A DNA stretch of 44,039 nt from Anaerocolumna jejuensis DSM 15929 (lineage in GTDB: Bacteria > Bacillota > Clostridia > Lachnospirales > Lachnospiraceae): positions 1 to 44,039 of the forward strand of contig NZ_FRAC01000042.1 in NCBI RefSeq assembly GCF_900142215.1. Reading direction: 5' to 3'. Of the stretch, positions 17,706-25,868 are shown in pieces. The notes below the pieces were generated by a model that saw nothing but the letters and a program-made list of their open reading frames with translations, was not told where the DNA came from and made no database searches. Each line of letters starts with the position of its first letter. Position 1 is the first letter of the stretch. The position numbers and the translations under genes are program-made.

Positions 17706-19058
17706 CTAAAACATTCCGTATGCCTCGTCATACTGCTCCACCAGCTTTTTGGCAAGGGAATAGGAATTGATGAGCGGATGCAGCGTCAGAGCCTGAATGG
17801 CCGTATCCTTCGACTTTGTTCTGACAGCCTCTATGGTAAGCTTCTCATACATTTTTATCAGGCGTATCAGAAGATAAGACGGCTCCGGTACCTCGCCGAT
17901 TGGAACCGGGTGGATACCGCTCTTTGATACGTTGCAGGTGACCTCGATCACATCCTGATCCGAAAGCCCCTTTATGCAGCCATTGTTCTCTACGGACAGG
18001 ACCAGACTGTACCCCGCTTCACTTTGCAGTCCTTCGATACAATCCAGCATGACGCCTGCATAGCCCATACCGTCGGGTACTTCAAGGGCTCCTCTTTTAA
18101 TCTCTTCCCTCTTGCCGCTTCCGGTCTCGATGCTCATATAGGAGCTTTCCCTTAATGCCATGTAATAGAGGAATATCTGAAGCGCCCCTTCCGGGTCTGC
18201 ATCCATGTCCATATTCTTTAATTCCTTCATCATTTCGCAGTTGACCGCTTCAATGGTCCTGCCCCTGGTTTCCCCGGACTTCTGGATATTTTCCAGGGCC
18301 TTCTCCCTGTGGTAATAATAATACAGGTATTCGTTGGGCAAAAAGCCGATGGAGCGCAGAAGTTCCGGGTCGAACATAGAGAACTCCTGTACTTTATTTA
18401 AAAAGCCGTCATCCTGCAATAAGTCCTGCAGAATTTCCTTTTCTCCTATTTTAACACTTCTTATCCAGGATAAGTGGTTCAGGCCAAAAAATTCCACATA
18501 TAAATCTTTTTCTTCTAATCCCAGCAGCTTAGCCATTCTGAATTTGGTACTGCTGGGTGCATCACAGATTCCAATGATCCGGTCATAGCCTGCGCTTTTC
18601 AAGGCCTGGGTAACCAGTCCCGAAGGATTTGTAAAGTTAAAAATCCAGGCATTGGGGGCATGGAGGCGTATCAGCTCACAATATTCCAGAAGAACCGGTA
18701 TGGTGCGGACAGCCATGGAAAAACCTCCCACTCCGGTTGTTTCCTGTCCGATTACCCCTTCCTTCAGGGCAATGGATTCATCCGTCACTCGGGAATGGTC
18801 CCCTCCCACTCTTAAGGTCGTTACGATATAGTCCGCACCGGTAATGGCTTCAATGGGATTTTCGGCTATCTCCAGCCTGAGCTCTTCCTTCTTCCGGCTG
18901 ATTACATGGGAGCAGAGCTTTCCGATTATCTTTTGCTTCTCTCCGTCAATATCGTATAATACCACCTTATCTATGTTTAATTTCTTATAGCGCGCCAGCA
19001 GACCGTTTATAAATATAACGGTTCTTACTCCTGCTCCTCCGATTACCGCAATCTTCAT
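17706..19058 (-). CDS. GH4 family NAD-dependent glycosidase
   Basis: The GH4 enzymes use NAD+, Mn2+ and an oxidation-elimination mechanism. The Rossmann start is KIAVIGGAGVRTVIF, followed by RVGGDHSRVTDESIALKEG and GQETTGVGGFSMAVRTIP. Metal ligands of the family (Cys and His) match C165 in GICDAPSS and H195 in FFGLNHLSW; GLNH is the form seen in phospho-beta-glucosidases. The CDAP motif departs from the more common CNxP. The length (450 aa) is normal. It follows the PfkB gene by 4 nt. No PTS genes are present; the substrate could be unphosphorylated or phosphorylated by the neighbouring kinase. The exact sugar is unknown. Confidence 0.87.
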   Translation of the reverse strand: MKIAVIGGAGVRTVIFINGLLARYKKLNIDKVVLYDIDGEKQKIIGKLCSHVISRKKEELRLEIAENPIEAITGADYIVTTLRVGGDHSRVTDESIALKEGVIGQETTGVGGFSMAVRTIPVLLEYCELIRLHAPNAWIFNFTNPSGLVTQALKSAGYDRIIGICDAPSSTKFRMAKLLGLEEKDLYVEFFGLNHLSWIRSVKIGEKEILQDLLQDDGFLNKVQEFSMFDPELLRSIGFLPNEYLYYYYHREKALENIQKSGETRGRTIEAVNCEMMKELKNMDMDADPEGALQIFLYYMALRESSYMSIETGSGKREEIKRGALEVPDGMGYAGVMLDCIEGLQSEAGYSLVLSVENNGCIKGLSDQDVIEVTCNVSKSGIHPVPIGEVPEPSYLLIRLIKMYEKLTIEAVRTKSKDTAIQALTLHPLINSYSLAKKLVEQYDEAYGMF

Positions 19059-19062
19059 AATC

Positions 19063-20004
19063 TTACCTCTCTTTCTGTTCCTCTAAAAATTCATACAGCC
19101 CCTTTTCCGTCGGAAATGCCGTATTTCCCCCATAGGCCGTTACCGATAAGGCACCGCAGGCATTTCCAATGGACAGGCATTCCGTAAGGCTCTTCCCTTT
19201 CAGATATCCATACAGGAAGCCTGCATTAAAGGAATCCCCGGCTCCGGTAGTATCCACAGCCTTTACCTGAAAGGGGGCCGCCTGAAAGAATTCTCTCCCC
19301 ATACAGGCAAGGGAGCCCTTCTTTCCAAGCTTGGCTACGGCAATCTTTGCCTGTGCGGCAAATTCCCCGATGGCTTCCCTGGCCTCTGCCTTTCTCCCGT
19401 AATGGATTGCTTCCGTTTCATTCATAAATAACACATCAATGAAGGGAAACAGCTCATAGATGCCTTCATACCATTCACCGGATGCATCCCAGCCCACATC
19501 AAAGCTGACGCTTACATCCTGAAATTCCTTTACTTCCTTTAAGAGCTTAAGGTATTCCCCGTGGTTTCGTCTTCCTTCGTAGCCGGTAACATGGATATGC
19601 CTGGCCTGTTTTACCTGGTCAAGGTCAATATCCCCCAGGTTAATCTCCTCATTGGTTCCCCGGTAGGTCAGAAAGGAACGGTCCTTTTCGTTGGTAAAGC
19701 TTAGGGATATGCCGGTTTTATGCTTCCTGCTAAAGCATAGCAGGGAATTATCCACATTACTCTTATGAAACTCCTCCAGAATAAACTTTCCGTAGCAGTC
19801 TTCTCCGAGGGAGCCCTGAAAGACCGGCTTTAAGCCTAATTTCCCAAGACCGAGGGTAAAAAGTGCCGCTCCCCCTCCTACATAGGTCTCCATGGTATCC
19901 GTTATATCCTCCTGGCCCGGTTCCGGAAACTTCTCCACACCGGGAATTATAATGTCCACGTTCACATCACCGTAAATAAAAACATCCCATCTCTTTTCTG
20001 CCAT
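19063..20004 (-). CDS. PfkB-family carbohydrate kinase
   Basis: This ribokinase-like sugar kinase carries the N-terminal YGDVNVDIIIPG, the di-glycine substrate block ETYVGGGAALFTLGLGKLG, and the C-terminal signature VDTTGAGDSFNAGFLYGYL, whose aspartate is the catalytic base. The length (313 aa) is typical. It is spaced 4 nt from the GH4 gene, so the two are likely co-translated. It follows the ABC genes after a 132-nt gap. It presumably phosphorylates a monosaccharide released from the imported glycan; which one (fructose-like, ribose-like or other) cannot be read from the sequence. Confidence 0.9.
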   Translation of the reverse strand: MAEKRWDVFIYGDVNVDIIIPGVEKFPEPGQEDITDTMETYVGGGAALFTLGLGKLGLKPVFQGSLGEDCYGKFILEEFHKSNVDNSLLCFSRKHKTGISLSFTNEKDRSFLTYRGTNEEINLGDIDLDQVKQARHIHVTGYEGRRNHGEYLKLLKEVKEFQDVSVSFDVGWDASGEWYEGIYELFPFIDVLFMNETEAIHYGRKAEAREAIGEFAAQAKIAVAKLGKKGSLACMGREFFQAAPFQVKAVDTTGAGDSFNAGFLYGYLKGKSLTECLSIGNACGALSVTAYGGNTAFPTEKGLYEFLEEQKER

Positions 20005-20136
20005 TTTAACCTCTTTCCTGAATACTTATATATAAAAAATTCTTTACCCCCGCTTTCCATCTAATATATTACACCTTGTACCGGAGCAATACTGCCATTA
20101 CACGTTGGTAAAGAATCCTATGTTCTATTCTATCAC

Positions 20137-21036
20137 TTATTCTTTTACCGCACCTATCATGGCTCCCTTGGCGAAATACTTCTGGATAAAGGGATAAACA
20201 CACAGGATCGGTACTGTTGTTACGACCACTGCCGCCATTTTCAGGGAATCGGAAGTAACCGTATTGGTATTCTGGGCAATTGCCTGAGAAACCGTCGTAA
20301 CCTCCCTGCTGGCCATTGCTTTGGATAACATCTGCTGCAGCACAGTCTGAACCGGCCACAAGCTGCTGGAGCGCATATAAAAAGCTCCTGAAAACCAGTC
20401 ATTCCAATGGTTTACCGCCGTATACAGGCCAACGACCGCCATTACCGGCTTGCTGAGAGGAATAATGATGGTCGAAAATATCTTAAAATATCCGCAGCCA
20501 TCCAATTTGGCCGACTCCTCCAGGCTTTCCGGAATTGTTTCAAAAAAGGTTCTCATCATTAACAAATAGGTAACACTGACAAGGCTTGGTACGACATAGA
20601 CCCAGAAGCTGTCGACTAATCCCAGCTTGTTGTACTGGATATAGGTCGGTATCATACCACCGCTGAAGAGCATGGTAAAGGTAATCAGAATAGTCAATAA
20701 CTTTCTTCCCGGCAGCTCCTTTTCCTTTAAGGAATAGGCTGCAAAGGAGGTAACAATAAGGCTGGCCACGGTACCGATAACCGTACGGGCTATGGTGATG
20801 AAATAGGCCTTTGTAATGGATCCGTCCTGGATCACCTCTTTATAATTATCCCAGGTAAACTTTCTCGTCCAGAAGTATATCCCTCCTCTGGCCGCATCTT
20901 TTCCGTCATTAAAGGATAAAGCAACGATATTAATACAGGGAAGAATAATCATGAGACAAAGTCCTATCAGTATACAATAGATGACCACCTGCAATACCTG
21001 CTCAGAAAAACTGGCTTTAATCCTGTTACTTTTCAT
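20137..21036 (-). CDS. Carbohydrate ABC transporter permease (CarB/LplC type)
   Basis: This 299-aa protein of the MalG-like class has six helices, starting with QVVIYCILIGLCLMIILPC. The ATPase-contacting EAA-like loop reads LEESAKLDGCGYFKIFSTII followed by IPLSKPVMAV. It ends ...KGAMIGAVKE, as typical of LplC/YtcP permeases. Together with the permease at 23019 and the lipoprotein at 21159 it forms one importer. No ATPase gene is in the window, as is usual for this type, which shares an MsmK-like ATPase. The gap after the binding protein is 122 nt. Confidence 0.92.
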   Translation of the reverse strand: MKSNRIKASFSEQVLQVVIYCILIGLCLMIILPCINIVALSFNDGKDAARGGIYFWTRKFTWDNYKEVIQDGSITKAYFITIARTVIGTVASLIVTSFAAYSLKEKELPGRKLLTILITFTMLFSGGMIPTYIQYNKLGLVDSFWVYVVPSLVSVTYLLMMRTFFETIPESLEESAKLDGCGYFKIFSTIIIPLSKPVMAVVGLYTAVNHWNDWFSGAFYMRSSSLWPVQTVLQQMLSKAMASREVTTVSQAIAQNTNTVTSDSLKMAAVVVTTVPILCVYPFIQKYFAKGAMIGAVKE

Positions 21037-21158
21037 ATAAGCTGCACCTTATCCTTTCATTTACGAGGGTACCCCAAAAGCCAATGGAAGGCCTTTGAGA
21101 CATCCCCCGCTGCTGCAGATTTTACTGCTGGTTCTGCATTTCTATTATTTCATTTCTG

Positions 21159-22919
21159 TTATTTCGTATAAAAGTCAATTGCCTCTTTGTCGTCTTTATA
21201 TAGCTTGGTGATGTATTCGATGAAGGTGTCATTCCCTGCCTGTTTTATCTGCAGGCGGAAGGACTCAACAATCTGCTTCACTTCATCCTCAGAGCCTGCA
21301 TAAATTGCCTGCACCAGCATATCCGGGTAATTTAACAGGGACATCTGAGCCTTTACGTCTGTAAGAGAATCTGCGGACAGGTAAGCTGTTGCATCCAGAC
21401 CGGGAACCAGCTTTAAGGTTCTTGGGTAATCCTTAGCAACTTCAACAGATCTGGCAAAGGTTGTACTGGAACCGGCACCCGGACGGCTTTCTCCGAAGTT
21501 TCCTAAATTATCGATATTGGTCAGCATGTAGTAGAAGAATACACAGCCGGAGCCGCCAAAGCCTGCACCGATTTTATTTACCAGGTAATCCTTGTCACCG
21601 TCGTTAAGCTTCTTTAATGCCTCATCCGTCAGGACCGGCTTGCCGTCCACCATATTATAGGTTTCGCCCTCTATGCCATACTGGCAGAGCAGCTGTCCTT
21701 CCGGACTGGCAAGATAGTCAAAGAATTTTAAAATCTCTTCCGGGTTCTTAGCATCGGCTGAAATTGCCCAGGCGCCATAGCGGTGCTTTCCATGTACTAC
21801 TGTTGCATTGTTTCCGGTAAAGTCATTTAAAGGTCCTAAGGGTACCCAGTCATCGGAACCGTAGATAATATCCTGATAGTTATGGACATCCGCAATAATT
21901 GCAGAATTATGTGACCTTGATACCTCTTCCGCACGGGTAGCGTCCATGGTGAAAAATTCCGGGTTCATCAGTCCCTCTGCCAAAAGCTTTCTTACATAGT
22001 CAATCTTTTTATATACATAGTCCGTATCCACTTCATGCTTAATGCTGCCGTCCTCTGCAAGATTGTAGCCGTCACTGACGCCCCAGTTGTAACCGGGTAC
22101 AATGTACTTCAGGGCATCGGAAGAGCCGCCCCAGTATTTCGGTCCTAAAGGATAAACAGCATTGCCGTTATCGTCCTTGAAGCCGCCCTTTTTAATCTTT
22201 ACCAGTAAATCATAGAACTGCTCCTGGGTAGTGATCTTGGTGGGGTCTATGCCAAGGGAATCCGCAATGGATTTCTGAATGTACATACCGCCGACATAGG
22301 CATCCTGGGGGTTATACTGCAGGGATCTGTCTTCGGAGTCAATGGAAAGCTGAAGGATATAGGCAGCTCCTTTAAATTCATCACGGAACGTAATGTTCTT
22401 TTGGGTATCGCTTGGAAGGTATCCATCCTCCAGGTAACGGCTGTAGACCTTCATATCCTTGAGATATCCGGATACATCGGCAAACATGCCTTCACGGGCA
22501 CCCTTTAAAAGAATCGGGAATTCCGGTCTGGTAGAATCATCCAGATAAGAGACAATGACATCGGGGATGGTGCCGGATGCCAGCTGTGCTGCCATAACAC
22601 TGGAATCAGTGTCACCGGGTGTATACTGAATATCCAGCTTGATACCCGTACGCTTTGTAAGCTCTTTCATAACCGCGGTGTCATTTAAATTCTTCGGCAG
22701 GCTGTTTCCGATATCATCTACATATGCCTGTACGGTAATGGTTCTGTCTGCAATCCAGGTATCCGGCTTGCCGGATGCGGCAGCCCCATCTGCAGCATCG
22801 GCGGAATTGCTGCTATTGGATGCATCCTTGCCTGATTTTGAACAGGCAGTTGCACCGGAAACTACCAGCGTGGCAACGAGTCCCACAGCAAGGAAACGTT
22901 TCAAAATACTTCTTTTCAT
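21159..22919 (-). CDS. Extracellular solute-binding lipoprotein of sugar ABC transporter (Lpl type)
   Basis: This 586-aa substrate-binding protein is longer than most sugar binders, as usual for the LplA-like group paired with YesM/YesN systems. A signal sequence (KRFLAVGLVATLVVSG) leads to GATAC, a slightly off-consensus lipobox with the lipidated Cys near residue 26. A Ser/Asn/Ala/Asp-rich tether follows. The start is the ATG at 22919 with GGAGG 5 nt upstream. It lies between the two permease genes. Size suggests oligosaccharide rather than monosaccharide binding (inference); GH125 downstream points to mannose-containing glycans. Confidence 0.92.
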   Translation of the reverse strand: MKRSILKRFLAVGLVATLVVSGATACSKSGKDASNSSNSADAADGAAASGKPDTWIADRTITVQAYVDDIGNSLPKNLNDTAVMKELTKRTGIKLDIQYTPGDTDSSVMAAQLASGTIPDVIVSYLDDSTRPEFPILLKGAREGMFADVSGYLKDMKVYSRYLEDGYLPSDTQKNITFRDEFKGAAYILQLSIDSEDRSLQYNPQDAYVGGMYIQKSIADSLGIDPTKITTQEQFYDLLVKIKKGGFKDDNGNAVYPLGPKYWGGSSDALKYIVPGYNWGVSDGYNLAEDGSIKHEVDTDYVYKKIDYVRKLLAEGLMNPEFFTMDATRAEEVSRSHNSAIIADVHNYQDIIYGSDDWVPLGPLNDFTGNNATVVHGKHRYGAWAISADAKNPEEILKFFDYLASPEGQLLCQYGIEGETYNMVDGKPVLTDEALKKLNDGDKDYLVNKIGAGFGGSGCVFFYYMLTNIDNLGNFGESRPGAGSSTTFARSVEVAKDYPRTLKLVPGLDATAYLSADSLTDVKAQMSLLNYPDMLVQAIYAGSEDEVKQIVESFRLQIKQAGNDTFIEYITKLYKDDKEAIDFYTK

Positions 22920-23018
22920 AATTACCTCCATTCCTGCGCATATTATTTGCGCCTCTGACGTTTGCACCGGAGCATTGTGCATTGTCCGGTTCCAAACCTG
23001 ATGAGTGAATATTATTAT

Positions 23019-23969
23019 TTACCATAGGCCGACTTCTGTAAACTTTTTCGAAAGCTTGTTGCAGATAATAACCAATGTCAGTCCCACAACCCCCTGTACC
23101 AGTCCTACAGCAGTAGCATAACCAAATTGTCCGTTCATAAGACCAATTCGTACTACAAAGGTGTCCAGCGTATCTGCCACGGACATATTACCCGGTGTCC
23201 TTAAGAGAAAAATCTGCTCAAAGCCGGTGGACAATAAGCCTCCCACTCCCATAATAAACAAAAGTCCGATGGTTCCTCTGATACCCGGCAGGGTTATATG
23301 CCACATTTTCTTTAGCTTGGAACATCCGTCAATGCTGGCGGCTTCATACAGTGCCAAATCCACACCACTGATTGCTGCCAGGTAGATAATGGAATCCCAT
23401 CCGATATTCCTCCATAAATCCATGGAGAACAGCAGCTGGAAAAAGTACTTGGAATCCATCAAAAAGAAGGTACTGGAATCTCCTCCCAGCTTTCCGATTA
23501 TCTGGTTTAACACACCTGTATTAGGAGCCAGTATTCTCTGCATCATGGTAACAATGATTACGGTGGACAAAAAATGAGGCAGATAGGTAATGGTCTGGCT
23601 GATTTTCTTAAATTTCATTCCTCGTACTTCATTGAGCAGCAATGCCAGGATAATCGCAAAGGGAAATTCAAGAATACATTTGATAAATCCCACTGTTAAG
23701 GTATTGCGAAGCAAACGTAAGAAATCAAAGCTGGTAAAGAAGGTCTTAAAATACCGAAGCCCTACCCAGGGACTTCCCCATATTCCCTTTCGGAAAGAAT
23801 AGTCCTTAAATGCCAGAACAACGCCTCCCATTGGAATGTAACAAATCAAAATGTAATAAATGATGCAGGGCACCAGCATCAAATACAAAGGCCAGAATTT
23901 TAAAATTCTCTTCCCAACAGGCTGTTTCGTATACATTTGCTGTGTTTTTTTAACTGTTCCGGCTGCCAT
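23019..23969 (-). CDS. Carbohydrate ABC transporter permease (LplB type)
   Basis: First gene of the glycan operon. The permease of about 316 aa has a basic N-terminus, then six helices beginning PLYLMLVPCIIYYILICYIP. The EAA-like loop is LYEAASIDGCSKLKKMWHIT followed by LPGIRGTIGLL. I chose the ATG at 23969 (MAAGTVKK), with AGGAGG 6 nt upstream; longer in-frame starts would lie within the promoter. It partners the CarB-type permease and the lipoprotein. Confidence 0.92.
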   Translation of the reverse strand: MAAGTVKKTQQMYTKQPVGKRILKFWPLYLMLVPCIIYYILICYIPMGGVVLAFKDYSFRKGIWGSPWVGLRYFKTFFTSFDFLRLLRNTLTVGFIKCILEFPFAIILALLLNEVRGMKFKKISQTITYLPHFLSTVIIVTMMQRILAPNTGVLNQIIGKLGGDSSTFFLMDSKYFFQLLFSMDLWRNIGWDSIIYLAAISGVDLALYEAASIDGCSKLKKMWHITLPGIRGTIGLLFIMGVGGLLSTGFEQIFLLRTPGNMSVADTLDTFVVRIGLMNGQFGYATAVGLVQGVVGLTLVIICNKLSKKFTEVGLW

Positions 23970-23999
23970 GCTGTTCCTCCTCTCTCTTATTCTGCTTTT

Positions 24000-24028
24000 A
24001 TTATAAAAAAGCATACCTGATCCCACAA
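24000..24028 (-). promoter_or_regulatory. Promoter of the glycan ABC operon
   Basis: On the minus strand TTGTGG - 17 bp - TATAAT lies just before the permease ribosome site (ATG at 23969). The weak -35 with a perfect -10 suits activation by a regulator such as the nearby YesN-like protein (inference). Confidence 0.6.
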
Positions 24029-24046
24029 TGGACGAAACTTTTTGAT

Positions 24047-24070
24047 TTAGTGTAAATTTCTACACACTAA
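24047..24070. promoter_or_regulatory. Dyad upstream of the glycan operon promoter
   Basis: TTAGTGT and ACACTAA form a 7-bp inverted repeat separated by 10 nt, ending about 19 bp upstream of the -35. Its position fits an activator site, perhaps for the AraC-type response regulator at 26798, though those regulators often use direct repeats. Confidence 0.4.
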
Positions 24071-24075
24071 TTTTA

Positions 24076-24222
24076 ATTCGGGTGCCATAAATTAATTTCA
24101 TATTTATTGAATGTATACCTGGAGTATAAAAATACACTCAGCTCCGTGAAAGTCGCTTCGCTGCATTTTTATACTCCAGGTATACATAGGCGAAGGCTGA
24201 GATTAATTTATGACACCCGAAT
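24076..24222. repeat. Long inverted repeat (outer 21-bp and inner 23-bp arms)
   Basis: Outer arms 24076-24096 and 24202-24222 pair with one mismatch, and inner arms 24111-24133 and 24165-24187 pair perfectly over 23 bp. Between them lies an unpaired block of about 14 nt on each side, and the 31-nt centre can form a smaller stem. The outer arm ends 14 nt after the PHP gene stop (24237), with no T-tract. This is a second element with the architecture of that at 128-337 but a different sequence. It separates the PHP gene from the glycan operon promoter. Confidence 0.85.
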
Positions 24223-24236
24223 CACTTTTACATACT

Positions 24237-25148
24237 TTAAAAGAAAAGAGGATTTGACCATGCCTTTTTCCCATTCTGATCCGTAATTTCTATTCTTACA
24301 TAACGGGCACCTTCGGGTACTGTAAAGGCTGCCTCTCTTATATCCTTTCCGCTCTTATCATAGACGTTGACACCATGCTCCGGCCAGGAAATAAATGCAA
24401 TGGATTTCACAGGACTTGTCTGAAGGCTTATGGTACGGTCTTCCTTGTCAATGGTAAGAAATGCCGGCCCGTTGGAAGCGTAGAAATCTCCGGTTTTCAT
24501 ACTGTTTACGATGTTTTTTTGTGACAGTCCTTCGGCGGATACACATATCCAGCCGCCAAAATACTCACTGACATTGCAGTGGATATCCTTTGCATGGGCA
24601 TCGTCGGAAGCAAAGCCATAGACCCTTTTGCCCTTTCTTAATAAATAATCCCAATAATCCGTGGCATATCCCGTCAGGCTTTCCCTGTCGCAGTTATTGT
24701 TATAAATTTCTATCCCTAAGTAGCCCTCTGCTTCCAGCAGCTCCTCATATTCCAGCTTTGTCCATCTGGGATGGTTGATAATGCAGATATTCCCTCTTTT
24801 TATATACTCATTTATAGTCTCCTGAGGGCTCTGCTCCGTCACAGGCCAGATACTCTCAGCTTCAAATCTTTCCGCCTCCTCTGCCGAATAATCCGCAATG
24901 GCATGGATATGATAGCTGCTGTCTCCCACTTCTCCCTCCATGCCGTCCAGAATGATAAAATTCTCATTTTCCTTTATACTGCTGACATAATATTTACGGT
25001 GGTCAGAGATACAAAGGAACTGGTAGCCCATATCCTGATAGGCATGAAGGACGGCATCCAGTTCATAGGCCCCGTCCGAGCGGGTAGTATGGGTATGAAG
25101 GTTTCCCCTGTAAGTATTTTCGAATCTTGGAAATATTCTCTTCTTCAT
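24237..25148 (-). CDS. PHP-domain metallohydrolase (CehA/McbA-like)
   Basis: This is a cytosolic PHP-domain enzyme with a multi-metal site: motif I NLHTHTTRSDGAYE, motif II LCISDHRKYY, the histidine in ICIINHPRW, and motif IV GFASDDAHAKD. After about residue 215 comes a beta-rich tail (FISWPEHGVNVY, EGARYVRIEITDQNGKKAWSNP) as in CehA-type phosphoesterases. The length (303 aa) is usual. It could act on phosphoesters or on sugar derivatives; the substrate is unknown. It is divergent from a small unknown gene and a second PHP gene, and sits upstream of the glycan ABC operon. Confidence 0.85.
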   Translation of the reverse strand: MKKRIFPRFENTYRGNLHTHTTRSDGAYELDAVLHAYQDMGYQFLCISDHRKYYVSSIKENENFIILDGMEGEVGDSSYHIHAIADYSAEEAERFEAESIWPVTEQSPQETINEYIKRGNICIINHPRWTKLEYEELLEAEGYLGIEIYNNNCDRESLTGYATDYWDYLLRKGKRVYGFASDDAHAKDIHCNVSEYFGGWICVSAEGLSQKNIVNSMKTGDFYASNGPAFLTIDKEDRTISLQTSPVKSIAFISWPEHGVNVYDKSGKDIREAAFTVPEGARYVRIEITDQNGKKAWSNPLFF

Positions 25149-25280
25149 TTTGCTATTCCTTTCCGGGCTGACTTTTGTAATACGGTTTTCTCTGTATTAA
25201 GCTTATGTAATTTGTCCTTTTTCGACAATGGATAAATCTTTGCAGAACAGTGGATATTTTTATATCTTTTTCCAGCTGCC

Positions 25281-25309
25281 TTGCATCTGTAATTTGTACG
25301 TAGTATATT
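25281..25309 (+). promoter_or_regulatory. Promoter for the small unknown gene and second PHP gene
   Basis: TTGCAT - 17 bp - TATATT on the plus strand, about 80 nt before the start codon at 25389. The same intergenic region (25149-25388) should also hold the minus-strand promoter of the first PHP gene, but I could not place it with confidence. Confidence 0.5.
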
Positions 25310-25388
25310 GAAGCTGACAGCCGGAAGTACAGCAGAACAATTTCCGGCAAATACATATGTCATAAGAAATGACGGACTGGAGGTCAGA

Positions 25389-25868
25389 ATGAAAATTATT
25401 TACACCGTAGGAGGTGTTCTAAACAAAGGCTTTGTCGGACAGATATCCTATACTGTCTGCCTGGATAAGGAATACCGTGAGATGGACATTGCCTTTACCT
25501 TTGACAAGCAGCATTATACCCATATCACCGAAGAAGCAGAGACTGAATTCATTGCTGCCTGCAAAGGTGAATATGAATCGGAAATCAGGGAGAAGGAGCA
25601 GATAATAAATACCCTTAAGGGCATGAAAACGGAAATCCACACCATAGCCACTATGAACGATGCCTTTATCGGCGGCGTACATAAGCAGTTAACTGAAAGG
25701 CATATGCATTATTCCTGTGAATACACCAGCGAAGGCTGCCTTCCTCAGGAAAGCCTTCAGGGAGTAATCCGCCTTACCCTGGTGGTCTTTAACGTGATAC
25801 TGGATGATACCCATTATGAAGTGACCTTGTCCGTAAACGGGGAAGAAAAAGGAGGCTCTCATGTATAA
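25389..25868 (+). CDS. Conserved-looking hypothetical protein next to PHP gene
   Basis: The 159-aa protein is not recognised. It starts at an ATG with GGAGG 6 nt upstream and ends 8 nt inside the following PHP gene, so the two are translationally coupled. The N-terminal part looks beta-rich (MKIIYTVGGVLNKGFVGQIS, YTVCLDKEYREMDIAFTFDK). A helical section follows (about residues 55-85, KGEYESEIREKEQIINTLKG), then more strands. It has no signal peptide or metal motif. It may bind carbohydrate or act as a partner of the PHP enzyme, but this rests only on coupling. Confidence 0.6.
   Translation: MKIIYTVGGVLNKGFVGQISYTVCLDKEYREMDIAFTFDKQHYTHITEEAETEFIAACKGEYESEIREKEQIINTLKGMKTEIHTIATMNDAFIGGVHKQLTERHMHYSCEYTSEGCLPQESLQGVIRLTLVVFNVILDDTHYEVTLSVNGEEKGGSHV

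Noticed and set aside
21037..21158. Attenuator or terminator between binding protein and permease genes of the first sugar operon
   Set aside because: Only a weak, bulged stem (AAAGGCC/GGCTTT) could be drawn, without a proper T-run.
24076..24222. Long hairpin as an intrinsic terminator for the PHP gene
   Set aside because: The stem is much longer than terminators, has an internal unpaired block, and no T-tract follows on the minus strand.
25145..25363. Short minus-strand frames in the divergent intergenic region before the PHP genes
   Set aside because: No ribosome site, and they overlap the likely promoters.
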